A DNA stretch of 64,000 bases from Phoebastria nigripes (taxonomy: Eukaryota; Chordata; Aves; Procellariiformes; Diomedeidae). Made by a program: the position numbers and the translations under genes. The stretch covers positions 279,073-343,072 of the forward strand of contig JAYKAV010000944.1 in assembly GCA_035582835.1 (NCBI GenBank), given 5' to 3'. Positions 1 to 14,810 of the stretch are shown here, in pieces; the first letter of the stretch is position 1, and each line of letters begins with the position of its first letter. The notes below the pieces were generated by a model that saw only the letters and a list, made by a program, of their open reading frames with translations, was not told the DNA's origin and did no database searches.

Positions 1-3000
1 GTGGTCATTTTTAAGTGTAGGAAATATTTTGTGAACTATTCTTGAGTCAACACACCACATAACTATTTCAAAGCACTGCAGTTGTTTCATGCCCATTGTG
101 TTCCAACTGAAAGCTCTCATTTGGGGAATCAGATAATCCTAAAGTATTTAATGGGGAAGGTCATTTTGAATAAGCTTTTATTCCCTACTTCTTGTTCCAA
201 TGATCTTTATTTATTCTTGTGTACAAAAAATTCTTTCATTAAACACTTGTACCAACACCCATCACCTCCAAAAACAAATCTGGCAGTTGCTTAAGGGCTT
301 GTACATTACTCTTGGTAATTTATTCATGCTGGAAAAAAATAAGAATTGGTTAACAGGCATTAGCAGAGATGTATGACTAGTGGTACCAAGTGCAGAAGCT
401 ACAATGTAGATAGTTTAAAAGCATCTGGCCACAAATTAATTCAGACGTTCGCTAGCTGGAATAGGCATCGTAACTGGGGTTCGTAAAGCTATATATATAT
501 ATTTTGGCTGACAAAACATTCTTCCAGAGACTATGGCCTGCAGCGCTGTAAGAAGCAATCAAGGATTAAGTTATCACTTCACAGCTCTGGCAAGGGAATT
601 CAGATATTTAGCAAGGTGAAACACGCACCATACACCATCAGTTATCCCTTTTATCCAAATAAATGGTGTCAGACTAAATCCCGCCATGTACTTTCCTGCC
701 AACCAATCTCCTGGGCTCTGGACTCTGGCCAACAGCTCATGCACTCTTGCCAAGTCTCATGTTGTCCCACGGCAGGGCAAAGAAGTGTTTGCAAGGAAGA
801 TACAATTCCCACCCTACAGCAGACCGACGGGAGGCTGTTCCTAGTGCTTTTACTAGGCATCTAAAAAGTGCAAACATGAGTCCTCCAATCTATCACCAAT
901 TTATATCACATATATTAAGCAATGCCTGAATAAGGGATGCAGGGCTTTTAGACACATGATGAGACGTTACAGCCTGCAGGTTTTCAGCAGATTTCACCAA
1001 GCCTTTCAAAGGGAATTCAGGTAAATCCAGCAGCTCTGGCAGCAAACCTTTCCCCAGCAGCCTCGAAGCACCTACAGGCCAAGGTCAGAGGCGCTGCTGA
1101 ATGCGCAGCAGCTGCCAACCAGATTTCCTCCTTCCTCACTCTTATCACTAATTACTTCTAAGAGCTTCCCACAAGCAACNCCATCTATTCGCTTCCTGCA
1201 CTGCTCTTAAACACAGAGCTGTTTATCTCCCCAGCATGCCTTTTCTTTTGAAATCCCTTTCAACACCTCTCCCTCCAAAAAGAAAACAAAAGGCAACCCC
1301 AAAAGGAGCCTTAAACCCTTTCACAACACTGTTTCTGGAGCAAAAACTGTTTATGATTGTAGATATTAAAAAAGTCCTTTTCATGACATTATACATGTGC
1401 TGTATTACATGCAGTTCAGGCCAATTAAAGGTCCATTGTATGGTCAAGTGTCCCGTGCTGCAAGAATGCAGCTATNCGGCTATTTAAGTACCTACCCCCT
1501 CACTTATACAATTTAAAGGACGTCAAAATAGGGAAAATAGCACGCAGAACAGGGAACCACAGAGCTGGCTACCAAGAAATGCTGCACTAGGGGCTGCGTA
1601 TGAACGAGTCTTCATGTAGCCACTATGAATAAATGTATAACAACTGCAGGACAGATCCTATGTTAGCTGTGAATTCAAAGCTCAGAACCTTTTTCTGGAC
1701 TAAAGCATCTACGATGTCCAACCTGGATGATGACAACAGTTGTTTGGCTTTTCTGTGAACTTAGCCATAATAAGCTGGCTTTTTAGAAAGTCCTAGTGAA
1801 CAGNGCAATCGATCACCCAGAAACTGAGACCTGTGAGCTTGTTCCCACTGCCAGGAATGATTAATACAAAATGCATACTCAGGCATTGCAGAAAATGTAG
1901 AAATAGCTCAGTTATCATCACTGACCATGTGCTGTAGCCCTGTAAAATATTAATTTGTTAAAGCTGTGCCAGTGCTCTGGAAGAATTTGCCCTCTGAATA
2001 GCTTGTGGCCTGGTGGCACAGGGGTGGCTTTCACCTTCATAAAACTTACAAAGCAAAAGTTTCTGTAAAGTGTCACCAGTCAATTCTGCCATAAAGCGTT
2101 GTAATTAAAGAGGGGGAAAAAAACCCTAATAACCCAGAAAAGCAATCACATTTCCTTGTTGTAGCCTGATGAAATTTCTTGCTCATACTTCTAAATTCTT
2201 CACCTAAAAATGCAACTTTTAAAAATAATTCTACCATCACTAGAAGACCACAGTTACAAGCAAATGCTGTGTAATTTCTTTATGAAGCAAATGCAGATGT
2301 AGCCTGTGTTCAATGTGGGTTTTGTTACATTTTGGGCACAATACTCTCTGCAAAAAGTTGAAACTCTGGAAGTATAAAAACCTAAAACAAGATAAAGAAA
2401 AAAAGTCAACTCCAACCTAAAATTTGAACGAATGTTTACCTCCTCACACTGTTCTTTTGTTCCACAGTAGCCACTAGCACCAGATACTTGCTAGCAGCTG
2501 GTTTCACTTAAACTTCTCTTTTCCTTTTCCAACTATCTATTTGGGAGACAAAGTGTGGTACGTGCCATGTGGAAAAGTGTTTAATATTTTGTGGTCTCAG
2601 TGATTATTTCCGTGATAGTATGATAGTTCACATACACAGTTAAGGAGCCATTCATTTTCCTGAAAAAAACACATAAAGGTGTTATCAAATAAACTTGTCA
2701 GCTCCTGATGCCAAATTTGCATTGCAAAGAAGCTATTTTAAGTCTGCAAGTGTAGGCTACACAGCTAGTTGCTGGTATTCATAAACAGTAATGAGATGTA
2801 AGGCTTTCATGTGTACTGAAAGGAGCCAAATGATGGTTTCTGCTGAATTCTAACTTTGAACTTCCAGATTGCCGGCTTGTTGTCTCTTCTGACTGAAACA
2901 TCTTGCTTTTAGATGCAACTTGTTGCCTGCTTGACTGCGATTCATATGGGATAGCATATGCAAAAGCACTTTATATGACACAATCATGATTTAGCACTGT

Positions 3001-6000
3001 ACACAGCAGTGCCCCTGCAAACAATAATAAAAGCAGATGTTTCTACACATATCTCCAGAACTCCTTTTAATTATTTTAAACATACACGTCACCAAAAAAA
3101 GCATTATTTTTGCTAATGCTAAACCAAATTTAGAGATTACAAACGTGCTGAACAATACCTGCAGTTAATCCTGAATTACAAAAAGCAGTTATGAATATCT
3201 ATGTTGAGAAATAGGAAGATATTGGAATTTTAACAGACGAGAAGGGCTGACTTACTCTCAAACAGCTTGCAGCAACTGTTCAACTGAACAACCAAAAGAC
3301 ATCTGACCATTCTGAGAAGCTGAAAGCCAAATACTAAGTTTTCCGTTAATTTGAGACTGTACAACTAATGCTTAACACACAAGACTTCATACAGGATGAC
3401 AAAACAAGAATCATTAATCAAATATACTCTTCTAAAAATGTCACTGCTGGATTCCCTGGTTACTGCATCATCCACTCAAACTCACAAAGCAGCTTCCCAG
3501 TCACACTGAAAAAAACCCAACAATCTGGTTGGGAACATAACACGGATTTGAAAGTCAGCTGTTCTCCTTCCAGTTTGTATCATTACCATTTAAAATGTTG
3601 TGTAATAAGAAACAATCAGGTTGTAACCAAAAAGATGACATCCCTTCCCAGTGAAGTAGGGGGATGACATTCAAGCTTCAATGATACATGGTGCAAGCGG
3701 AGAAACTCAAATGGGCAGCAGCTGCAATTCTGTACGGTTAGACCATGTATATCAGTTAAACACAACTGTCTTCATTTCCATGTAGACATTTTCCTGACTA
3801 TAACTCCCCTAAACAGTGCAGATGTATCAACTCAGTTGCATGTTGCTTCCTTACAAAATAAAAAAACTACACACATAAGTTGCTTAAGAAAATGTTACCT
3901 TTAATGTCTAACGTCTGTTTTGGTGGGCGTTAGGAGTGGGAACAGAAAAGGCCGCTCTCTGAGAGGAAGAAAAGTTATTGCATGAAAACATACTAGTAGT
4001 CCTGTCAAAAATAAACTACAGTATATTTGCGGATTAGCTGTTCCACAGAACTCACACTTTGCCTACCACCACGAACCATCACATATTCATGAAAGCAATA
4101 ACTGGTGGTAGGAGGGAATCCCAAAACAGTACTACTGATTAGTTTACAGACAAAGTAGTTTGCTATACACCACCAGCTAGCATGTATTTAAAGAGACAAA
4201 CTGAAAATCTGCAGCACAAGGGAAAAGACAGACATGTAGCTAGTATTTCCTAACTGAACGGGGCGGGGGGAAGAATCAACTGCCAAAATTATCTTGGAGA
4301 GTCACCACATTGTCTACTTCATCTGGAGCACAGGGCTGAGATTAGGGAGACATGTAGACACCACAGTAAAATCACTTTAAACAGCCCTGCATTTTACTTT
4401 CCTTTTTCAGATTCCCCGCTCTTGTTGGCAATAGTATCACGCAAGCCATGGTGGCAATGGTTGGAGCCATCGTGAGAAAGAAGTTATTTAGCTATTATAC
4501 CATCTACAAATGCTTTTCAATCTTTTTTCCCCCCACTTAATAGAACCACAACAATTTTCTAAAGGACCCGTGAGCCTCGAAGAAACAAATTTACGTTTAC
4601 AGACAGTAGACTTTCTTTCTTCTGCAGACTTTTTAGTGACAGCGCATGACACTCATGCCCACCTTCCACAGTCAGTCCTAAAAACACAAGTTGAAACCAG
4701 CTCCTTTGGACCTGCTAGTCTATCCTTCTCCTCCTGCCAACTGGAAACGAGAAAGAAAGAGTTGTTAGTTTGCAGGCAGGCTGGGAGATTATTCAAGGCC
4801 AGCTGCTCTAGGATGAAGCCTGTGTTGCAAAAAAAACCAATTTGTTAACAGTTGTTCTCCCCAAAACACGTCCCTGAAAGTGGTGGGTAAAAGAAGTCTC
4901 TCCCCTCAGCATTTTTTTGCCAAGGGAAAAGACCTAGTGGCTTACTTTGATAAAAACCACTTAACACATGTGAAATTAATATCAGACTTTCAGATAAAAG
5001 CCTGTGGACATCATAAGAACTAAATATAACAGATGACAAAGTATGTAAGAGGAAAGACAAGCAAAGGGCTATTCATATAAAGATCAGATCCCATGTTCCA
5101 GCTGAGCGAGTTCCTCAAAAATCAGGCTTCAGCACACTGGCTTGCTGTCCTCTGCTACTGCTATGAGTTCATTTTGAACACAGGCTTGACTTTAACATAT
5201 GACCTAATTTATCCAATTTTGGTGTTATTCAACCAGTATTTTTTTTTTCTTGGAAGCACCTTTAATTATGAGGATTTAACACATCAAATTCTCAGCTACC
5301 TAAGCAAACACAATTATTTTTCGTCATAGAAAACTAGTCTTATGACAGTTGTGCATCTCTCCTGCACACATTTAGCACAGCACATATAAAAGACAATGGC
5401 ATTCATAAGCAGCAATACCCTAAAAAGTTATCCATTTCTCTACTGCATTCAGTTTTCTGTGATATTAGATGTATGTTTGCCATACGCAGTAGAATGAGAG
5501 ATAATGTGTTTCTAGAAACATCACAGGTGACCCACTGTATAAAATGAACTTTAGAGATTGTCAAGTTATTTGACAGCATTTAAAAGAGAAATAGACTCTG
5601 AAAAATAAGAGAAATAAGCTCGTATGGCTTCCGCACCAGGCCATACATTTGCACCATTCTGCCTGCCTCCAAATGTCACGAAACTAAACATATGCAGAAA
5701 GAACATCCTAAAATCAAAGCATTCAGATATATACGGCAGAACGATGACGGCTTTTAGGTACGCCAATTTTGTACCTTCATCAACTTGACAGTATTCCTTT
5801 AACCTCATTACTGTTCTGCAGCCAGTGTAACAAAATAGACAAGATGTCTAATTACCATAATTTGGCCACTCTGGCTTATAAAATCCCTAAGTGCTCATTC
5901 ATGCAGCTGATTGAATGAGTCTGTCCAAGCATAACCACAAACACAGAAAAGATGCTGGATATTCANTTTTGTCATTTGATGCTACAAAAACGGGACACAG

Positions 6001-6649
6001 ATAAAACTCCCCTCTACGGGTATTACAGCAACAGTTATTACCATGTTAGAATTGTCCATGCTGTTGGAATTTGTAATCCATGATTTCATAACTAGCTCCC
6101 ATAAAAATAAAGTCATACAGAAATTTAAGGTGCTATTTTAAGCACAGGATGAAGAAAGGATGTTTAAAGATGGAGTGTCACTGCTAAGTCATCACACCCA
6201 ATTTCTTTTGCTTAAGTAACAATTGATACCAGCTTATCATGCTTTACTTAACAGCAGCACAAAGTGGAGTTTGCTGTCCTAATTCGCAGGATTTGCACTA
6301 CCGACATGAGTTATCGCTGCTAGAACACGTATAGAATGAGCAGAGGGTATTTATCCATGCTGGCAACTTGTACTGGCTCTAGTTATTGTAGTGTTGGATT
6401 GAGGGGGAGACAGAAATGCACTGCTGCTATTGTGCTGATTACAGTGACCAGGAAATCAGTCTCCAGTGAATAAAGCACTTTATAAAAGTGGTACAATTAT
6501 AAATCAAAGGGGTGGAGGGGGAGCATCTGTATAGTTCTCTCCCTCCACCCCCAACATACAATCCATAAATTAGCATTTATGCAAGACTGGAGCAGCACGT
6601 AGGAATGCAGCTTCACCTTCTCGGCTGGTATGACTGTCCAGGCACGTAG

Positions 6650-6705
6650 TGCCATATGGTTTCAGGTAGAACTGTGATACCAAAAGGAGACAGGCTTTTG
6701 AAACT
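6650..6705 (+). repeat. Local dispersed repeat, copy 1
   Basis: A roughly 55-base block (TGCCATATGGTTTCAGGTAG, then 'ataccaaaaggaga') recurs in diverged form at 7213-7270. It may be two relics of one old transposon, family unknown. Confidence 0.45.
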
Positions 6706-7212
6706 CTCAGGAGTCAGANCTGGAAAGAATTCAGACAGACACTTGGCCCACACAGAAGAGCTTCAAAACACAGTTTGTGTTTGGCTATATATTAAAACCA
6801 AATACCTGAAGAGACCCTCCCTTGCTTATATCTCCCTCCTTATGCTTCTATTTTTTCCCCTTGAACTTTGATTTTCCCATCAGCAATTTAATGACTGAAT
6901 GCTCCCAGAGGAAGAGTTGGGTTGTGTAATTCCAAACATGCAAGTTTCCATTTATTGTTCCACAGAATGAGAGGAAAATCTAGCCTCTCCAAGTACAACA
7001 CAGCATTTCAAACATTACATTTGCCTTCCAGAGTTGAAAGGGAAAGAAATCTGGTTAAAACATGACTTGCAAAAAGAAAGGAAAAGAAAATATGTTACAG
7101 GCATAAAGCTGTATTGTAAGAGATCGCTTGAAAGGCTGCCAATGCTGCAATTCCCCACAGCTTCTTTGTAATAAATACACACTATAAACTTGAGGAATAC
7201 CTAATATGATTT

Positions 7213-7270
7213 TTTCAGCTGCCATACAGTTTCAAGTAGAGTTCCAATACCAAAAGGGAGAGTTTAAAAA
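7213..7270 (+). repeat. Local dispersed repeat, copy 2
   Basis: TGCCATACAGTTTCAAGTAG followed by 'aataccaaaagggaga'. It is about 70% similar by eye to copy 1, 570 bases away and in the same orientation. Confidence 0.45.
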
Positions 7271-8566
7271 TCTCAAGCTCTTTTGTAAGACTTTCGAAGG
7301 TCCTGGCTTGTGTCAAGTCCAATGCTCCTTTCAGAAATCAGGCAATTGACTTTGCCTGCCTAAAAATCACTGAGCAAACCCAATAGAAATTAGCAGCAAA
7401 AAAATCAGATCTCTTAGTATCCTCCCCAAGCTATTTGTTTTTCTCCAATGAAACATTTTTTAAGTTCAACTGCTAAATATATTTTTTCCGATGACTTATG
7501 AGCACTTAAAAGAAAGATTCAATACTAAAACCTTTCAAACATACAATCCTTCATAGCACAAGTTCATTAGAAAGAAAACCATGGACAAGTACACATCTAA
7601 ACATTCCTGTATTTGATGTGAAGAAAACCTTCATTAAAAAATAACCCTGCTTAGTTTAACTAATGAGCCTAGAGATCGTGTTTATCAATTAGCAATACAC
7701 AGTGAAGCAGGCAGTTTTTCAAGCCCAGTGAGCTTACTCGCTTGTTGTATAATGCTTTACGTTCTTAAACACGTCCTATTGAACTACCACAGCATATAGA
7801 TATGACTAAAAAAAAAAATCTACATTAAAATTTTATAAGCCTTAGATTAGGCAATGGTCNGGTTCCTGAGTGCATTTGTCACCTGGTTCGATGGCATTAA
7901 CTCAGCTACCTGTGCTATCAACAAAATCCACACAGGTGACTCAAAACCAGATTACTTAAACATGAAGCTTTTCTTTTTTTCTTTTTAAATAACAGAAAAG
8001 CATCGAGAATCTCTTGAAGCCTCTTGCATTGTTCCCACTGCATGGATTTGATAAAGGGGAACGGTAACTTATCCAAGGCTGTATGTGTTGGCAGCAGAGG
8101 CAGAGCTCAGAGCCTTCTTTATCCCCCCTCCCCGCTACATGTTTTATTGCCTGTCATGCCAACCTAAGGAAGAGGGTTTCACAACACAAGTCATTTTGTC
8201 CAGCATCTAAGGGCTTTAGAAAGAAGGCAAGAGGAGGGAGGTTGTATTTCTTAAGACCTCATAGCAATGTATTGCCGTGCCTTTTCCCACATGAAGCCTT
8301 CCTTTCAGCCACCAAATTAACTGAGGTTTGTTCATGGAGCTGCTCATGCCAATGCAACCAGCTTTTTAAATTGAATATAGATAAACAGACTTCAGGGAGG
8401 TTATCAGACACTGTCACACAGCCCATGTAAAACTCGACTTAAATGCAACTGCGAACAACTTAGAGTATATTAAAGCTGAATAAATTCAATACATCATTAA
8501 CGTTTTATATTTGTACTACAGCCGTGCACCATACTTTAAGTCTTACCATCACATCCTCTATATATT

Positions 8567-8840
8567 CAGAGATATTAAAGCTGGAAAGAACCTTTAGACA
8601 GTTAACCTGATCTTGTAACACCAGCTACACAATTACACTCATCAACTTGTGTTTGGCCATCATAGCTCCTTCTGAAAAACATTCTTATTCTTGCGAACAA
8701 AAGCCTACCGCTACCTGTCATAGTTTTCTCCAATAGTTCATAACCTTTGCTGTTAAAAACGGTACACATAAATTCCTAATTTGTATTTCTCTAGTTTTAG
8801 GCTTTCATACACTTAGTCTTTGTGATACCCTTCCCTTCTT
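8567..8840 (+). mobile_element. Ancient CR1-type 3' remnant
   Basis: Diverged blocks appear in the right order: GATATTAAAGCTGGAAAGAA, AACTTGTGTTTGGCC, ATAGTTTTCTCCAATAGTTC, CTTTGCTGTTAAAAACGGTA and CCTAATTTGTATTTCTCTAG. They match, from memory, an old sauropsid CR1-like 3' region found across turtle, crocodile and bird genomes. The precise subfamily needs a repeat-library search. Confidence 0.65.
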
Positions 8841-9993
8841 ACAATGCAAGTTTCCAAGATGATGACAGCACTTTCTATCATGCACGAAAGTCATGTGGTA
8901 GCTCCAGCACGTGAAGTACTTCACAATTTATGATCCTTCAGTCTCTAAAGCTTATGGTGTGAAAATGTATTTGAGCAAAACAAAGTAATTTAAGTAATGA
9001 GGCAAATACCTGCTGACCGCATGTATCTTACACACAAAACATCACATTTTATACTCAGTGCTATGCTAAGGTGTCTTCTGCTTCCAAACCTTTCCATGAA
9101 CTCTCCACATCAACAAGCAAATCAAAAGAATTAAGAAACAAAGGATAAGCATCTAAAGCCATTTCACACTACTGACCTAAACTATGCAACAAAGACTATC
9201 TGTTTTATATCATGGGAACAAATATTTTACTGAATGATTCTAATAAAATCCCAGAACAAAAAATGCCTTAGCAAAGAGAAAGCATGCAAGGCTACAGCAC
9301 AGAAAATGGTCTTGCTTTTACAGAATGACTACTGCAAAAGAAACCAAAAACCCCTCATTTTCAAATACCAAAGAATAGATGAAAATTCTTTCTAGTTTTA
9401 TGGTTTTAGTTAAATAGAAAGCATTACTCTATCAACCTGCACTTCACGTTTCTATCAAGGAAACTGCAACACTAACACTCCACTTAAATAGGGAACCCCG
9501 AATGAGAGCAGCAATCCTCCTCATCCAAAACCTCAATGGCATCAAAACAGTCTCGAGTGCCAGCAGATTAGTAGACAATATCAGTAAACAAGTGGGATAA
9601 GGTAGAATAGAGAATATAATTAAACAATATCACTTAGACTGCTAGAAAATATCCTTGTAATTTCAAACAACGCAACTGCCCCCTCTTTACCTTTCAGCTT
9701 GCAGGATTCACAGTTTAAGCAAGCAACATTAAACCAGCATCACTTTGTTGCTGACACCACAGTAGTTATCAGCAGTAAATCTTTCACTGTGATAAGCAGT
9801 CTTAGATTATCAAAAATAAGTTCTCTATCTGCATCAGATCCTCAACCACTCCTAATTAAAAACCTGATAAAACAGAACAAGCTATTCTGACGCAGTGATT
9901 CATGAGATAAACATATTACATACATTGTTGGTTCTGTGTGCAAGGCCTACATCTGATTACCAGGAATAAGAAGTTATAAAACATAGAGACACT

Positions 9994-10009
9994 AAAAAAA
10001 AAAAAAAAA
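9994..10009 (+). repeat. Poly(A) run of 16
   Basis: Uninterrupted A16. No retrogene body could be recognised to its left. Confidence 0.95.
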
Positions 10010-13000
10010 TCAATGTAAAAACAATTCAATCCAGCCTATCCAACCTTCTAAGCATATGGAAAGATTAGTTCAGTTTCTCCACAGCACATCCCAGGAGGAT
10101 CACGCTGTCAAACTCCTGGACACAGCATTAATAGGTGATTCTTAATAAAGAGGCTTTTAAAAACAAAGAATTTGAACCATGAAAAGTGAGTGTTTACAGG
10201 AAGGAAACTTCTCTGCCTGGATCTCACTGCCATGGAAGCAAAGTCACTTTGAAGTTCTCCATGGCTGCATTGTTTCAACTGTTAAATGGCAAGATAAACC
10301 TTCCAGGGGGGTTAAAATAAAACTCCAAGACTTGCAGCTATTTTATAGCTTCAGGGAGAAATGTCAGCCAGCAGACAAAACTGTCACGTACTCGCTTCTC
10401 TCCACTGATTCCATGAAATACTCCAAGTTATTGGTGAAGTAACTCATAGCTCTGTGATACTTCAAAATTACTAAAACATTAATAGCATCTGTGGTCACGT
10501 AAGGCAGGTACATCAGGCCAGAGAAACTGTGCCATCCAAAAAGGGAGAGTCACCCAAGAAGACAGGAGGTGCTGTTTTCTGATGCTTCCTAGGAAGTGCT
10601 CGAGGTTGGGGTTGGCCTTCTGGAACATAAATAACTACCCTGCATTCAGCAGTTCATGGGTGGAAAACTGCTACTCAGACTCAACACAGGACACAAAAAA
10701 AGAAGGTGACTTGACTCAGAAGAGTAGGGAAATGCACATTCAGTGGCACAAGTACAGACGGCAGAAGCTTATGCCTGCCACATTTACAGGATGCACTGTG
10801 AAACAGTGGCTGCAAACCGCAGGTGACACCAGGGATTTGGAGGGGTATAGCATGTGTACATATATGTACACCCCCTACAGCAATGGTTCTCAGTCAGCGT
10901 GGGGCCTGCAGCACAACCCAGGAGCCACAGGAATGGACAAAAGCAAGGTGTCCGAGAACTCCTGACATGCTGAGTAAGACAAAGCCAAACAAGGGCACTC
11001 TCTCCAACCTCTCCATCCTTCAGCAGACATCCTGCCCAGCATCATTATGAAAAACTTAGGAGACTATTTGCTTTCGTTAAAGTTTGGATGATGTACAAGC
11101 CTCCCTAACACAGCCTCACACATCACCTTGGTGTTACAACTACTCTACAGTATTCATCAACTGACTGTAACCCATAAAATTAGTAATTCATCTAACTCAG
11201 CTTCCTTTGCAGCAAACTGATCTACCAGACAAGAACGTTGTTTCAGCAGGAATGAGAATTGTGCTCCCCAAAATACTTCAAAATTTGTAAATCATTCATT
11301 ATCAACACCTAGTAGTGTCTACTCTACATCATCATACATACACACCACTGTCTTAGGCCCACCAAAAATAAATTCTGCCAGTATGAAATCACTGATACAA
11401 AATATAAGTGGTATCAAAAAAATTAACACCATCTGCTGCCCTATCTGCCAACTCCCGTGTCTTCCCAAGTCCAAATAACTTGGATTTAAGCACAGACCCA
11501 ATGCAAAGGAATATATATTCCACCCAGATCAAGCCAACAGTTTGCTTTCCCGTGCTTGCACATCGCATCACCTGGATGAACGGGAAAGGAGAAGACTGGG
11601 AAGAGAAAAAGAGGCACCTCCTGAACAAGCGTCCAGATTGCAAGTACAGAAAACACTTACAATGGATTCTTCTTTATCCTTTGCGATGACTACAGGCCCT
11701 CTATCTCTACAGAACATGTAGCAACAGATAATTGTCTATTTTGACAAGTTTGCTTTGTGTTGAGAGCATGTCTCAGTCACCATGCTCTTCCTGGTCAAAG
11801 ACAACACCATGGCAACAGTACAAGGTCACTCTAAAGTGAGTTTTCAAGGCCATTTTGGGGTCCCTTCCCATCTGCCACTCAAATACCTTAAACAGGAGGA
11901 TTTGAGACAGGGAGGAAATCCCCCCTCCCCCAAAACTCAGATGCACCATCAGTATGATTTTTTCTTACAATGTTTAGCACTAAGTAATAGAAAAAGGCTA
12001 CAAAGGAGCCTTATAGGAAAAGCTGTAATTTGAATATATTCAGTTGGTTTAGCAATGAAAAAGATTCCCTACAAAGCATCAGTGGCAAGAGACTCACATA
12101 AGAATAGGCTGCAGCAACTTGGAATTCAAATAATAAAAGANACACCTCCTTTTAAGGAAGAACAAAGATCTTATACTGTACTACTATCATTATTACTCAT
12201 TTTGCATACTGCCTTTGTTTCTGTATTCTAAAAGAATCTGTATTTTAAAACAGGTTTTAAAAGGTCTTCAAATGGCATTCTTCAAATCACAATTAAAAAT
12301 CACTTCAGTAACTGTTTCAGCGTAAGATTTTTCCTCCTTTTTGAGTTCATGTAAATAGATTTTCAAGTCTGAATATAAACTCATTATATTTCATTATAGC
12401 CTGTGCAAATACACAGATAAAAACTTCCTCAAAAACTTCAATTATATCCCAATCATAATCATTTGCAAAACAGCAAAGATATTTAAGTTATGGCCATTTC
12501 ATTCATTTTTATAATATTTTATAAACCACTGTATACAGATGGGGATGACAGCAGGAGAAAGCCACAATTATGTTGTAATTAGTTTCTAGTTGGCCTAGAG
12601 ATGCCAGGACAGACTAAGTTGTCAAGTTAGTTTCTTTTGTGACAAAAATTAACTTCATTTTTCTGCAAGGATGGATTTCTTCAATACTTTTCCATAAAGA
12701 ATCAAGCTCTTTCTAAGCATTAACCCTGACAATAAACAAGGATTAATGACTTTTATGCAACTTGGCAACAGTTTTAAAACTTGTTAGTGCCAATGAAGTC
12801 TTCAGAATTATATCTGCCAAAATTTGCAGCAAGTATAAGGCACAGGCACGAACAGAACCCATGAGCTCCCAAATGCCAATCTTCTTTCTACCTAACCTGC
12901 AGTGTCTAACTGAATATATTCAAATTATAGCTTCTCCTTTCCAACACTTTCCTTTATAGCTTCTTTATACTACAAGCTTTTGGAGGTATGGACTTCACTT

Positions 13001-13989
13001 TGCAAGCATCCATACAATACTCAGCATAAGGATCTAAGCATTTATGTTTCTGCATACTATGAGGCAACTGCTATGGGGCAGACCGCCTTTTTTTAGGATG
13101 CAGTTAGTCCAGTAAATACCAGTATACATTAGGAAGTGTAAAATCCTGTATAAATCGTCTCTGGATTGGCTGTTCATACAAAGGAAGCTGTTTCAATCTG
13201 TCATGTGGGGTGATGCATTTGTTACCTATGCAGGATCCAGCTCAGTGACTGTATCACTTAAAAAACACTTTACCAACATCTGCCATTGTCAAGGTTCAAG
13301 GATCCAAGTAGTAGTTAATGTTCAAAACGCAAAGAAAAATGTTAAGTATTTCAAAATCCACGGTAACCTGGAGCGTGCCTGGCAAATTTTGCTAAAGGTT
13401 GTAACCACTAATGTGCTGAAGATCCTCCCACAATTACCCCAAAAGTCAGGCAAGATCTTCCCCAAATGAGAAATGGGGAAGGGGAAGGAAAATCCCTGAT
13501 TATTTAGGACAAAGGATCATGGGAATTACCCCAGACACACACACTGGCAAGGGCAAAATCATGAGTGAGAACACAGCAGGGCAGTATGGGTTTGCAGATG
13601 AGATATCCATACGAAAGCTAAACTTGGATGCCTGTCATTAATGCCCAACCCAGAGAGTACCATCGGCAATATCATCATTACAAATGCAAGTATTTCAAGG
13701 AAGCTCACAAGCAGAATTTAAGATACCTGTACTAGCCATTTCCCAGCTAGTGATTTTTATTAGAATAGACTACATGCTATTTTCATTGAGTGCTACAGAA
13801 GATGATTTAGGTTTAGCAGTGGGACAGTTAATTCAAGAATTGATACAGTGAAGAAACAGGAAACTTGATTTTTGCCCTCCAGAAATTGAAGGTACATCCA
13901 CCCTTACTGATGAAGGAGAAAAAACACAGCTCCACCTACTCCCCATATGAAATCTCAACCTCTTCTGAACATCAGGGTTACCTCACATG

Positions 13990-14075
13990 ATATCCAGAAT
14001 ACTCAGTCTTGCCCAACCTCTGTTTAAAAAACAGCAGGTCTCATGATGCTTCCATGGATCGTTGCCACAGAAGGC
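13990..14075 (+). mobile_element. Possible CR1-type relic
   Basis: The order 'gcccaacctctgtttaaaaa', 'acagcaggtctcatgatgc' and 'ttccatggatcgttgccac' loosely follows the 'taaaaacctccagtgatggagattcca' segment of old CR1 3' regions. It is weak, short and strongly diverged. Confidence 0.25.
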
Positions 14076-14671
14076 ATTGGTCATATGATACATGATTAAA
14101 ACATCAAACAATCAACGTCCTGTCTCCAACGCTTAGAAAGGCTGAAACCTTTGACATCCTTCAAAGCTTGTTTATACAGAAGCCAAAGCAGCCAACAGCT
14201 AAAACACAAGAAACACTCAGCACTGAGGCAAAAGCATTCAGCTCAAGTTGGAATTCTTTGGGTCCTATTCCAGCATGAGGTATCAACTAAGTTTTCATTT
14301 AGAAAAGAATTATTCAAGATGAACATTTGGTAATTGTGATTCTTTTTTTTAGTTTCTGGATGGATGTTCTGCTAAATATAATTTACCAAAAGGTAAAGAC
14401 TTGTATCTTGCCAATAACCTCTCACAAATTAAGTTACAATTAACTGCCGACATCACTACTGCCTTGAAAACGACCCTGTCTCTCACTTTCAAACATATTA
14501 ATTATGGATACAATTATACAGTGACAGCTAGTATTTATATTGAGTACTGTCAGCTTAGTTACCACATCTCAGTAAGGTAGGTGTTTTCCAAATTCTACTA
14601 CTCTGAATAAAGTCACTCTTCAACAGTATACAAACAACTTACAATTTTATTCATGTACCAGAGCTACATGA

Positions 14672-14810
14672 ATTATCCTTGGAGATACTAAAAAAAACAT
14701 CTGGACATAGTCCTGGGCAACCAGCTCTAGGAGACCCTGCTTGAGCAGGAAGGTTGGACCAGATGACCTCCAGAGGTCCTTTCTGGCCTCAACCAGTCTG
14801 TGACTCTACA
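14672..14810 (+). mobile_element. CR1 LINE 3' end
   Basis: It contains TCCTTGGAGATACT, GACATAGTCCTGGGCAACCA, CCCTGCTTGAGCAGGAAGGT, TGGACCAGATGACCTCCAGA and a terminal TCTGTGACTC. This is the typical avian CR1 3' end in plus orientation. It is 5'-truncated and moderately diverged, and lies in KIF13B intron 2. Confidence 0.9.

Noticed and set aside
7875..7905. 'cacctggttcgatggc' resembling a tRNA B box
   Set aside because: No matching A box, acceptor stem or anticodon arm on either strand.
13203..13469. 88-codon plus-strand frame in KIF13B intron 2 (starts MWGDAFVTYAG)
   Set aside because: No homologous family recognised and no acceptor/donor pair or upstream promoter; the surrounding DNA is ordinary A+T-rich intron.
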